From Deltaproteobacteria bacterium (lineage in GTDB: Bacteria > Myxococcota_A > Polyangia > Haliangiales > JADYYK01), in assembly GCA_020853705.1 (NCBI GenBank), contig JADYYK010000187.1, positions 1-36,418 of the forward strand: DNA of 36,418 nucleotides. Direction: 5' to 3'. Position 1 is the first letter of the stretch. Every line of letters begins with the position of its first letter. Shown one piece after another: positions 12,104 through 22,254 of this stretch. Below the pieces are notes generated by a model that saw only the letters and a list, made by a program, of their open reading frames with translations, did no database searches and was not told where the DNA came from. The translations under genes and the position numbers were made by a program.

Positions 12104-13069
12104 TCACTGGCCGCGCACGAAGGGCTCCAGCGCGCCCGCCAGCTGCTCGGCGTGGCGCGCCGGGTCGGGTGGGTTGAACCAGCGGAACGGGTGCACCAGG
12201 CTGCGCGGCTCGCGCAGGGTGGCGCCACCGCCGGTGCACTCGACCAGCAGCGCGGTGGCGTCATAGGCGGCGTGCAGATGGTCGAGCTCCATGCCGTGGC
12301 CGCGCAGGCCGGGGACCCACCAGGACGACTGCACCGCGCGGTAGCCGGGCAGGCGGGCGCGCACCGACTCGGCGGCGGCGGCCAGGCGGGGGGCGGCCTC
12401 GGGGCGGCGCAGGCGGCCGCCCCACGGGGTCAGGATCATGCGGCCGATGGAGTGCAAGGACAGCGCATGATCGATGCGTGTTCGTGTTGATACGGTGTCA
12501 AGGGCCGCGACCACCGCGGCGCACTCCGGCTCGCTGAGGGGGTGCGGGCCGCCATGGTTCCAGCCCCCCAGCGCGGCGCGCAGCCCGTGGGGTGCGGCGG
12601 CGCGGAAGTGGGTCGGGTAGTTGCGGTTGAGATCGACCCCGCGGGCGTTACCACGCCGGAAGCGGCGCCGGCCCGCGCGCAGATCGGCCTCGACCGCCTG
12701 GTAGCCGTCGACGTTGACCAGCGGGATGGCGACGATGCGGCGGCCCTCGGGCGGGCGCGCGCACAGGCGGGCCAGCAGCGCCAGCGCGGTCTCGACGCCG
12801 ATCCACTCGATGGGGTGCAGGCCGGCGATGATCGCGGTGGCCACCGGCGCGTCGGCCGCGCCCAGCTCGAGCGCGAACAGCGGCACCCCGCGCACGCTGC
12901 TGCCGATGCTGCGCACGCTGGCGCCGGGGCCGGCGGCCAGCGCGGCGAGGCCGGCGATGACCTCGCGGTAGCCACGATAGGCGCCCACGCGCGCGAGGTC
13001 GACGTCGTCGGCCAGCGGGCGCGGCGGCAGTGCGGCGAGGTGCGCGTGCAGTGACACGGGGGACATCAT
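12104..13069 (-). CDS. M14-family zinc carboxypeptidase
   Basis: About 321 aa from the ATG at 13069 (the next codon, 13066, is also ATG). The M14 fold is clear: IIAGLHPIEWIG carries the zinc-binding His and Glu (HxxE), LVNVDGY and GVDLNRNYP hold the substrate-carboxylate-binding Asn/Arg, LSLHSIG supplies the third zinc ligand His, and TALLVECTGG holds the catalytic Glu. There is no signal peptide with this start. The open frame continues upstream beyond 13228, into the kinase gene, but those residues look non-coding. It likely trims peptides or amide-linked cell-wall or amino-acid conjugates. No clear Shine-Dalgarno or -10 box was found before it. Confidence 0.85.
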   Translation of the reverse strand: MMSPVSLHAHLAALPPRPLADDVDLARVGAYRGYREVIAGLAALAAGPGASVRSIGSSVRGVPLFALELGAADAPVATAIIAGLHPIEWIGVETALALLARLCARPPEGRRIVAIPLVNVDGYQAVEADLRAGRRRFRRGNARGVDLNRNYPTHFRAAAPHGLRAALGGWNHGGPHPLSEPECAAVVAALDTVSTRTRIDHALSLHSIGRMILTPWGGRLRRPEAAPRLAAAAESVRARLPGYRAVQSSWWVPGLRGHGMELDHLHAAYDATALLVECTGGGATLREPRSLVHPFRWFNPPDPARHAEQLAGALEPFVRGQ

Positions 13070-13170
13070 CGCACGTGGGGCAACTCCCCGGCATGTCTCG
13101 GGTGGCCCGGGGGCCCACATGTGCTGTGGTGGCGGCTCGACTGTCGGCGGCCTCGCCGGATTCACCATCA

Positions 13171-13198
13171 TTGAAGGCGCACCCACAAAAGGTAGATT
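13171..13198 (+). promoter_or_regulatory. Candidate sigma-70-type promoter of the kinase operon
   Basis: TTGAAG (13171-13176) and TAGATT (13193-13198) are separated by 16 nt, each matching consensus at 4 of 6. They lie about 35 nt upstream of the kinase ATG, allowing a normal leader with its GAGG ribosome site. Confidence 0.35.
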
Positions 13199-13233
13199 GA
13201 GGTCGGGCCCTTCTGCTCGATGAGGATGTGACG

Positions 13234-15297
13234 ATGGCTCGGGAACCGCTCGCCCAGGCCGCACCGATGGTGACGACAGTGGCGCGCGGGACGCGGCTGG
13301 GCAGCTACGAGGTCCTGGGCAGCCTGGCCATGGGCGGCATGGCGGAGCTGTTCCTGGCCCGCAAGCAGGGCCAGGGCGGCTTCGAGAAGGTGGTCGCGCT
13401 GAAGCGGATCCTGCCGCACCTGGCCGAGAACGCCGACTTCGTGCAGATGTTCCTCGACGAGGCGCGCATCGTGGCGCAGCTCGATCATCCGAACGTCGCG
13501 CAGGTCTATGACATCGGTGAGGCCGAGGGCAGCTACTTCTTCACCATGGAGTACGTGGCCGGGCAGGACCTGCGCCATGTCATGCGCGCGGCGCGCAGCG
13601 CGGGCGGCCTGCCGCTGGAGCAGGCGCTGTTCGTGGTCCACGAGGTCGCGGCCGGGCTGCACCACGCGCACGAGAAGCTGGGCCACGACGGTGAGCGGCT
13701 CGGGATCGTGCACCGCGACGTGTCGCCGGCCAACGTGCTCTTGACCTACGAGGGCGCGGTCAAGATCGTCGATTTCGGCGTCGCCAAGGCGCGCACCCAG
13801 AGCCGCGAGACCCAGGCCGGCACGCTCAAGGGCAAGGTCGCCTATATGTCGCCCGAGCAGTGCATGGGCGAGGGCGTCGACGCGCGCAGCGACGTGTTCG
13901 CCCTGGGCGTGGTGCTGTACGAGCTGACGGTGGGGGCCCGGCCCTATGTCGCGCGCACCGACTACGAGCTCATCATGCAGGTCGCGGCCGGCAACCTGCC
14001 CGCGCCGAGCACGCGCCGCCCCGGTTATCCCGCAGCCCTGGAGGCGGTGGTGATGAAGGCGCTGGCGCGCGACCGCGAGGCGCGCTGGAGCAGCGCCGAG
14101 GAGCTCGGGCTGGCGGTGGCCGAGGTCGCCGAGCAGCTCGGCCTCAGGCTGTCGGCGGTCGGCATGCGGCGCTTCATGCGCACGCTGTTCGGCGATGCCG
14201 CGCGCGGCACGCCGGCGCCGGGCACCCGCGCGCTGGCGGGCGGCACCGGGATGGTGCCGGCGGCGACCCGCACGAGCAGCGGGGTCAGCGAGCTGCGCGG
14301 CAGCGGCGCCGGCAGCTCCAGCGGAGCGCCGGTGCAGCTGGCGGCGGGCAGCGCCAGCGGGCCGGTGCGGCGCGAGCTGGAGGCGGTGCCCAGCGAGGTC
14401 GCGCTGGAGATGTCGGGGCGCAGCTTCGAGGTCGCCGAGCCGGCGGCCCAGCTCGACGGCGAGCGCGACAGCGATGGCGAGCTGGAGGCCGAGCTCGAGC
14501 TGGTGCGCGCGGTCGACGCGGTGGTGGGCGATGGCGCGGCGGCGTCGGCCGACGCCGCCGACGACGACGCCCTGCGGTCGCTGACCGCGGGGCTGCCCGG
14601 CGCCCACGGGGTGCCGCCGGCCGCGGCGGCGCCCAGCCGCGCCATCGAGGGCGAGGACTCGGGCAGCGCGCAGATGATCGAGACCGCCGCGCCCGCGCTG
14701 GGCCTGCTGTGGGAGCCCAGCGGGCCGAGCGCGCTGGCCGAGCAGCTGGAGCCCGATGGCGATGACGGGGTGCAGCCGGTACGGCTGCAGCGCACCGGGC
14801 CGCTGCGCAAGCTGGCGCGCCGTCCGCTGCGCGCGCTGCTGGTGCTGGGGGGCGCCGCGCTGGTGGTGACGCTGGCGCTGCTTGGCTGGCGCAGCCTGAG
14901 CAGCGGCAGGCCCCCAGGCGCCAGCGCAGCGACGACGCGCGCGGCGGTCGAGCCGTCCGCCGACGAGGTCGCCTCCGCGGTCGCCGAGCCAGCGCTGGCG
15001 CCCGTGGCCCCGGAGCTGCGCGCCGAGATCGCCGTGGGTGGCGCGCCCGCGCCGCTGGCCGCGGGTGTGGCCGAGGTGGTGCGCGCGGCCGGGGAGGCGG
15101 CGGCCGCCGAGCCCCAGCCGGTGCTCGACCCCGCCCCCGCGACGGCCAGCCCCGGCGCGAGCGCCGGCGGGGATGACCCGGCTGCCAGCGCCGCGCCCGC
15201 ACCGTCGCCGTCGCCGTCGTCCCGTCCGAAGAGCCGCAGCCGGCGCCCCGCGGCGTCGCCGGGCTGGGATCCCGACTCACCACTGCTCCCGCGCTGA
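13234..15297 (+). CDS. Transmembrane Ser/Thr protein kinase (PknB-like)
   Basis: 687 aa from the ATG at 13234, with GAGG 8 nt upstream; a GTG two codons earlier (13228) is possible. The kinase domain spans about 24-290: glycine loop LGSLAMGGMAELF, ATP-anchoring Lys 57 (VALKRI), Glu 76 (DEAR), catalytic HRDVSPANV (Asp 162, Asn 167), DFGVAK (Asp 180) and the SPEQ activation-loop end. No residue is missing, so it should be active. A long Ala/Gly/Ser/Glu-rich linker leads to a membrane helix at about 533-551, then a Pro/Ala-rich outer tail ending in Arg/Ser. This topology, kinase inside and disordered tail outside, is common in myxobacteria. First gene of a three-gene operon. Confidence 0.95.
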   Translation: MAREPLAQAAPMVTTVARGTRLGSYEVLGSLAMGGMAELFLARKQGQGGFEKVVALKRILPHLAENADFVQMFLDEARIVAQLDHPNVAQVYDIGEAEGSYFFTMEYVAGQDLRHVMRAARSAGGLPLEQALFVVHEVAAGLHHAHEKLGHDGERLGIVHRDVSPANVLLTYEGAVKIVDFGVAKARTQSRETQAGTLKGKVAYMSPEQCMGEGVDARSDVFALGVVLYELTVGARPYVARTDYELIMQVAAGNLPAPSTRRPGYPAALEAVVMKALARDREARWSSAEELGLAVAEVAEQLGLRLSAVGMRRFMRTLFGDAARGTPAPGTRALAGGTGMVPAATRTSSGVSELRGSGAGSSSGAPVQLAAGSASGPVRRELEAVPSEVALEMSGRSFEVAEPAAQLDGERDSDGELEAELELVRAVDAVVGDGAAASADAADDDALRSLTAGLPGAHGVPPAAAAPSRAIEGEDSGSAQMIETAAPALGLLWEPSGPSALAEQLEPDGDDGVQPVRLQRTGPLRKLARRPLRALLVLGGAALVVTLALLGWRSLSSGRPPGASAATTRAAVEPSADEVASAVAEPALAPVAPELRAEIAVGGAPAPLAAGVAEVVRAAGEAAAAEPQPVLDPAPATASPGASAGGDDPAASAAPAPSPSPSSRPKSRSRRPAASPGWDPDSPLLPR

Positions 15298-15317
15298 GGT
15301 TCGCGGCTGGAGGTTCG

Positions 15318-16127
15318 ATGCGCGCGTCCGTGCTGGGCCCGATCGTCGTCATGTTCACGCTGCTCGGCCCGCCGCTGGCGGGCGCCTTGCCGGTGCTGGT
15401 CACGCCGGCCGAGCCCGACCACCTGGCCGCCGCGGTCGACGCCTATGGCGCGCGCGACTACGAGCGCGCGGTGACCGAGTTCCAGGCCGCCTATGCGGCC
15501 AGCGCCAGCGCGGACGCGCTGTTCGGCTGGGCCCAGGCCGAGCGCATGTCGGGCGACTGTCCCAGCGCGGTGCGGCTGTATCGCCGGCTGCTCGAGGGCG
15601 CGCTGGCGCCGGCGCAGCAGGCCGCGGCGCAGCAGAACCTGGCCCGCTGCGAGCGCGCGCTGGGGACCTCTCCCACGCTGCCAGGGCCGACCCCGACCGG
15701 GGCGCCGGCCGCGCCGGGGACGATGGTCACGCCCGGCGTGGCGTCGGCCGCCACCGGCGAGGCGGCCCCGACGGCTGCAGGCAGGCCCGCGCGGGACGGG
15801 CGGGCCTGGTATCGCGACACCTGGGGCGGCGCACTGGCCGGCACCGGGGTCGGCTTGCTGGCGGTGGCCTGGGGCTTCCATGTGTCGGCCCAGGGCGTGC
15901 GCGCCGAGGCCGACGACGCCTACGCCTACCAGGACTTCGAGCGGCTGCACGCTCGCGCCGATGGGCGCGACACCGTCGCCGCGGTGAGTGCGCTGCTGGG
16001 GGCTGGTCTGGTCGCCGGAGGCGTGGTTCGATATGTGCTCGTGCGCCGCCGCGCACGCGAGGGCGCCAGGCTCGGCGCCACAGCGACTGCACACGGCGGG
16101 GTGCTGGTCCTGGCGGGGGAGTTCTGA
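15318..16127 (+). CDS. TPR-containing membrane protein downstream of kinase
   Basis: 269 aa; GGAGG lies 4 nt before the ATG. A signal peptide or anchor (1-23) leads to a TPR-like segment (about 32-115; DAYGARDYERAVTEFQAAY and ALFGWAQAERMSGDCPSAV). After a Pro/Thr/Ala linker come two hydrophobic stretches (about 172-190 and 217-240) ending in an Arg cluster (VRRRAREG). Such TPR proteins often follow Ser/Thr kinases in myxobacteria and may scaffold or sense for them; that role is inferred from position only. Its stop codon overlaps the next start (TGATG). Confidence 0.8.
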   Translation: MRASVLGPIVVMFTLLGPPLAGALPVLVTPAEPDHLAAAVDAYGARDYERAVTEFQAAYAASASADALFGWAQAERMSGDCPSAVRLYRRLLEGALAPAQQAAAQQNLARCERALGTSPTLPGPTPTGAPAAPGTMVTPGVASAATGEAAPTAAGRPARDGRAWYRDTWGGALAGTGVGLLAVAWGFHVSAQGVRAEADDAYAYQDFERLHARADGRDTVAAVSALLGAGLVAGGVVRYVLVRRRAREGARLGATATAHGGVLVLAGEF

Positions 16128-16684
16128 TGCGGAAACTGACGATGCTGATCGCGGCGATGGTGGTGCTGGTCGGGGCCCGGGCCTCTGTCGCCCAGGCCTC
16201 GGTGGCGCTGGTGCGTGGCGGCGCGGCCCTGGCCACCTTCGAGCGCGTCTCGGCGGACGGCTGCCAGATCGTCTCGGGCGAGCTGGCCGTGCTGGAGGCG
16301 CACACCGCCTCGGAGAACGCCAACGGCCTCTATGTGGTCGGCGTCCAGGAGGACATCTGTCTGGGCACCGGCAGCGGCTTTGCGGGCTATGCCACCGGCC
16401 AGTTCGACGTCGTCGGCCTGCTGTACGCGCGCTTCCGCGGCAGCCTGGTCGCGGAGTCGTACTCGGGCGGGCCGCCGGTCACCATCGAGCTCGATCTGCA
16501 CTGGCTGGGCACCGGCCAGGTCGTGCGTGAGCGCGGCTTCTTCCGCGACGAGAGCCAGATCGCGTTCAGCTTCTCGGCGCGCCGCGACGCCGTGACCGTG
16601 GGCCAGTTCGACGTCGACGGCGAGGCCATGCCGTTGACCTCGGCGACGCTGGCCCGCGAGACCAGCGGCACCGTCACCTTCTAG
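16127..16684 (+). CDS. Secreted protein of unknown function, third gene of kinase operon
   Basis: 185 aa. The ATG at 16127 overlaps the preceding TGA by one base, so translation is probably coupled. A signal peptide (about 1-24, MRKLTMLIAAMVVLVGARA...) precedes a beta-rich domain of about 160 residues with two Cys (DGCQIV, EDICLG) that could form a disulfide. No family is recognised. The protein lacks membrane segments beyond the signal, so it is expected in the periplasm or outside. Its stop TAG shares the palindrome CTAG with the stop of the convergent gene. Confidence 0.75.
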   Translation: MRKLTMLIAAMVVLVGARASVAQASVALVRGGAALATFERVSADGCQIVSGELAVLEAHTASENANGLYVVGVQEDICLGTGSGFAGYATGQFDVVGLLYARFRGSLVAESYSGGPPVTIELDLHWLGTGQVVRERGFFRDESQIAFSFSARRDAVTVGQFDVDGEAMPLTSATLARETSGTVTF

Positions 16685-17640
16685 CGCACGACCGTGGTGG
16701 CCCGGGCGCGCCACCACTTGGTGGGCAGGCCGTGCTCGTCGACGCCGGTGCGCTCGGGCTGGAAGCCGAGGCGGCCGAGGATGTGCTTGGAGGCGGTGTT
16801 GGCGGGGTCGACGGTGGCGATGACCGTGGGCACCCGGGCCAGCGCGTACTCCAGCACTCCGCGCGCGACCTCGGTGCCCAGGCCGTGGCCCCAGCGCGCG
16901 GGCAGCAGGCCATAGATCAGCTCGGGCTCGGGCTCGGGATAGACGACGCCGGCATAGCCGACGAAGGCTCCGTCCCTGCGCGCGCACACCGCCCAGGTGC
17001 CGAAACCGTGCGGCCGCTCGCGATAGTTGGTCAGGGAGCGCTCGATCCATTGCTGGCTCTGTGCGCGTGACAGCGGACGGTTGTCGCCCACGAAGCGCAT
17101 GGCGTGGGCGTCGCCACACAGGCCGGCCAGGTCGTCGAGATCGTCGAGCGCCAGCTCGCGCACGTGCAGCCGCGGCGTGGCGAGCACGCGGCGCATCGGC
17201 AGCTCCAGCCGCGGGCGCGTCTCCAGCGTCGCGGCCGGGCTGGCCAGCCAGGCCAGCACGGCGTGGGCGAAGGCCGCGGGCTCGACGCCCATCAACGCTG
17301 GCAGCGCGAGCAGCCGCGTGGTGCCGCGCGCGGCCAGCGTGGCGGCCGGGCCGGGCGCGCCGACCGCAAGCTTGACCGCGGCGGCGGCACACTGGATGAG
17401 GCCCTGCAGCAGCTCGCGCTGGGCCCCGGTCGCGCCGCGCCACAGGGCCTCCCAGGCCTCGTGGGCCTCCCACGGGAAGCCGGCGTTCCACAGGTCGACG
17501 CCCCACAGCCAGCCGTCGTCGTCACGCCAGCGCGCGGCGGGCAGCGGCGCCCCGGGCGGCGACGCCGCGGGATGCGGCAGGCCGCGCCCGGGCAGCCAGG
17601 GCTGCGCGGGCAGGGGCTGCTGGGGCAGGTGGCGGCGCAC
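16681..17640 (-). CDS. DUF309-GNAT acetyltransferase fusion
   Basis: 319 aa from a GTG at 17640. Residues about 41-130 form a DUF309 domain: LWNAGFPWEAHEAWEALW (49-66) is its hallmark, with His 60/Glu 61 and Trp 63/Glu 64, followed by LLQGLIQCAAAAVKL. Residues about 150-319 form a GNAT N-acetyltransferase of the RimJ/RimL type: LHVRELALDDLDDL start, LLPARWGHGLGTEVARGVLEYA (acetyl-CoA-binding region), and NTASKHILGRLGFQPE end. The GNAT half alone could start at Met 149, but no frame break separates the halves and the TACAGT box 6 nt before GTG 17640 supports the full-length start. The long ORF continuing upstream to 19884 is antisense noise. Substrate unknown. Confidence 0.85.
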   Translation of the reverse strand: MRRHLPQQPLPAQPWLPGRGLPHPAASPPGAPLPAARWRDDDGWLWGVDLWNAGFPWEAHEAWEALWRGATGAQRELLQGLIQCAAAAVKLAVGAPGPAATLAARGTTRLLALPALMGVEPAAFAHAVLAWLASPAATLETRPRLELPMRRVLATPRLHVRELALDDLDDLAGLCGDAHAMRFVGDNRPLSRAQSQQWIERSLTNYRERPHGFGTWAVCARRDGAFVGYAGVVYPEPEPELIYGLLPARWGHGLGTEVARGVLEYALARVPTVIATVDPANTASKHILGRLGFQPERTGVDEHGLPTKWWRARATTVVR

Positions 17641-17646
17641 CTGCCG

Positions 17647-17652
17647 ACTGTA
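17647..17652 (-). promoter_or_regulatory. -10 box TACAGT, 6 nt before GTG 17640
   Basis: Minus-strand TACAGT followed by 6 nt and the GTG. No Shine-Dalgarno. A TTGACA further upstream on the same strand (17692-17697) would be too far (39 nt) to pair with it. Confidence 0.4.
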
Positions 17653-17700
17653 ACCGCCTCGGGGCCGCCTGCCACTGCAGTAGGTGGAGGCTGTCAACCA

Positions 17701-19995
<2,295 letters not shown>

Positions 19996-22254
19996 TCAGT
20001 AGCAGTAGGGCGTGCGCCCGGTCCACGGCGAGCGCGGGAACTTGCGCGCAAGCATGCGGAAGGCGGCGCACGAGACCTCGGAGGTGTCGTCGTCGGGGCA
20101 GCCATAGCGGGTCGCGCGCACGGCCAGGTGCAGCGCCTCGGGCACCCGGGGGTCGCGCGGGTTGTGGCGCGCGAAGGCCAGCACCTGCTTGCCCAGGAAG
20201 CTGGGGCCGCTGCCAGCGGCGCGCAGCCGGACGCGCTGGCGCTGCAGGCTGTCGCGGTCGTCGCTGCCGAGGAAGTCGGGCAGCGGGGCCGGCGCCGGCG
20301 GGTTGGCCTCGCCGGGCGCGGGCAGGGCAGGGTCGGGCCGGCGGCTTTGCAGCTGGCCGACGCCCTCGCACCACCAGTTGTCGCGGAAGGAGTCGAGCTC
20401 GTCGAGCGCGACGCGGCGGGGCAGGCCGTCCTCGGGCGACGGGCGCAGGCCGGGGTGGCGCAGGATGGTCAGGGTGGCGGCGAAGGCGCGCTGCTCGGCG
20501 TTGTCGGCGCTGGTCAACCCGGCCAGGTCGGACTGCAGGTCGGGCGCCAGCGCCGCCAGCGCGGTGGTCAGCCGCTGCAGCGCGGCGTCGTTGCCGAGCA
20601 GCAGCGCGCGCGTCCAGGCCACCTGGGCCACGGCGCGCCGCAGCGACGCCGGCAGGGTGGCGCCAGCATCGCCCAGCAGCTGCTCCAGGCGCGCCAGCGG
20701 CAGCCCCTGCTCGAGCACGCGGGCGCCGACGGTCTCGAACAGCGGGCCGGGGCCCGCGCGCTTGCCGCGCTCGTCGCGCGCGCCGGTGCCGGTCTCGTCG
20801 ACCGTCACCCCCGAGGGCTGTCTGGGCAGGTGGCGCGCCAGCTCGGCCAGGCTCTGCGCCAGGCCGAGGCGCTGACCATGCAGCAGATCGGCGGCTGACC
20901 TGGGCAGCGGCGTGGCCAGCACCTGGTCCGACAGCGCGCGCGCCTCCGCGCTGCGACCCAGCGAGGCCAGCATGCGCACCCGGTGGTAGGCCGCGTGCAC
21001 GAAGCCAGGCGAGCCCGCGGGCAGCGCGGCGGCGGCGGCCAGCACCTGGTCACGCAGCTCGGGAGGGCTTGCGCTGTCGAGCTTGCCGAGGGCCGCGATC
21101 AGCCAGGGGCCAGAGCGGGTCACGTTCCAGCGCAGCAGGGCGTGGGCCTGGGCCAGGCTGCCCGGCTCCTGCATGGTCAGCACCCAGTCAGTGAGCTCGC
21201 TCTCGGCGTGCAGCGCGGCGAGCACGGTGGCGTCGTCGCTGAGCTCGACGTCGAGGCGCAGGGTGTAGTCGTCGAGCCAGCGTCCCAGCGCGCTGGGGTC
21301 GTCGGGGTGCACGGCGGCCAGGCGGGCGGCCAGCTTGCTGGCGTGCAGCTGGGGCGCGCTGGCCTCGACGCGCTCGAGCAGCAACCCGGCGGCCCGGTGC
21401 AGCGCGGGCCGGGTGGCGTCGGCGGCCAGCGCGCGCAGGCGCTGCTCGGCCACGGCGTACAGCGCGTCCGGTCCCGCCAGCGCGGCCTTGCGCAGCATGA
21501 CCCGCGCGGTCAGGTAGGGCGCGAGCTCGCGCCAGGGCGAGGTGGCGTCGCGCGCGATGGCGTCGAACTGCACCGCGGCCTCGTCGAAGGCCTCACCATA
21601 GAAGAGCGCGGCGGCGGTCTGGTAGGCGCGGTCCTGGCGCAGCAGCGCGGGCGCGCCGGGCGGCGCCGGGTCGGGCAGGGCGACACCCGACTCGCAGTTG
21701 CCGAACACCACGTCCTGGGCGTGCAGCCAGTCCAGCGTCCACGGGCTCTGCTTGCCCCAGGTGCGCACGCGCTCCTCCAGCGTCAGGGTGGCGCGCGCGA
21801 AGGCGTCGTCGTGGCAGTTGAGGTAGGACTGGTAGCTCGAGGGCGCGGCGCGGAAGCTGCCTGGCTCGGGCTGCGCCGGCAGCAGGCGGGCGCGCGCCTC
21901 GGTCCAGCGCCGGGCGGCGTCGCCGTCGCCCGCGCCGAACTCCAGCAGGTCGAGCCGGCGGGTCCACAGCTCGAGCAGGCCTGGCACCTCGGCCGTGGTC
22001 ACGCCGGTGCCGGCCAGGTGGCGATAGGCGATGACCAGATAGCTGCGCGCGAAGCTCGGCAGCAGCACGCCGAGGCGGCCGCTGGCGAAGTCGCCGAGCG
22101 GCAGATCGGGCCGTGTCTGGTAGTGAAAGAAGGCGGTCTCGAACTCGGGGCCGCAGCCGTCGGCGCGGCGGGACGAGCCACCGAGCCCCAGCGCCAGCCC
22201 GGCCAGCAGCACGGCGGCGGCGCCCCGGTGGCGCCAGCGTGACCGTCTCTTCAT
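19996..22254 (-). CDS. Large exported alpha-helical protein, unknown function
   Basis: 752 aa from the ATG at 22254, where GGGGAG lies upstream and the start overlaps the preceding TGA (ATGA). An Arg-rich N-terminus (MKRRSRWRHRG) and hydrophobic helix to about residue 27 form a signal. The mature part opens GCGPEFETAFFHYQTRPDLPL. Most of the rest is helix after helix with Ala/Leu repeats (for example LARLEQLLGDAG, ALLLGNDAALQRL), compatible with a TPR-like solenoid. It ends CPDDDTSEVSCAAFRMLARKFPRSPWTGRTPYCY, with paired Cys. No enzyme motif is recognised. Translational coupling to the DUF3142 lipoprotein suggests they act together in the envelope. Confidence 0.8.
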   Translation of the reverse strand: MKRRSRWRHRGAAAVLLAGLALGLGGSSRRADGCGPEFETAFFHYQTRPDLPLGDFASGRLGVLLPSFARSYLVIAYRHLAGTGVTTAEVPGLLELWTRRLDLLEFGAGDGDAARRWTEARARLLPAQPEPGSFRAAPSSYQSYLNCHDDAFARATLTLEERVRTWGKQSPWTLDWLHAQDVVFGNCESGVALPDPAPPGAPALLRQDRAYQTAAALFYGEAFDEAAVQFDAIARDATSPWRELAPYLTARVMLRKAALAGPDALYAVAEQRLRALAADATRPALHRAAGLLLERVEASAPQLHASKLAARLAAVHPDDPSALGRWLDDYTLRLDVELSDDATVLAALHAESELTDWVLTMQEPGSLAQAHALLRWNVTRSGPWLIAALGKLDSASPPELRDQVLAAAAALPAGSPGFVHAAYHRVRMLASLGRSAEARALSDQVLATPLPRSAADLLHGQRLGLAQSLAELARHLPRQPSGVTVDETGTGARDERGKRAGPGPLFETVGARVLEQGLPLARLEQLLGDAGATLPASLRRAVAQVAWTRALLLGNDAALQRLTTALAALAPDLQSDLAGLTSADNAEQRAFAATLTILRHPGLRPSPEDGLPRRVALDELDSFRDNWWCEGVGQLQSRRPDPALPAPGEANPPAPAPLPDFLGSDDRDSLQRQRVRLRAAGSGPSFLGKQVLAFARHNPRDPRVPEALHLAVRATRYGCPDDDTSEVSCAAFRMLARKFPRSPWTGRTPYCY

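Noticed and set aside
14025..16094. 689-aa minus-strand ORF opposite the kinase
   Set aside because: Antisense to the kinase and TPR genes, low-complexity Arg/Ala/Ser content, no motif.
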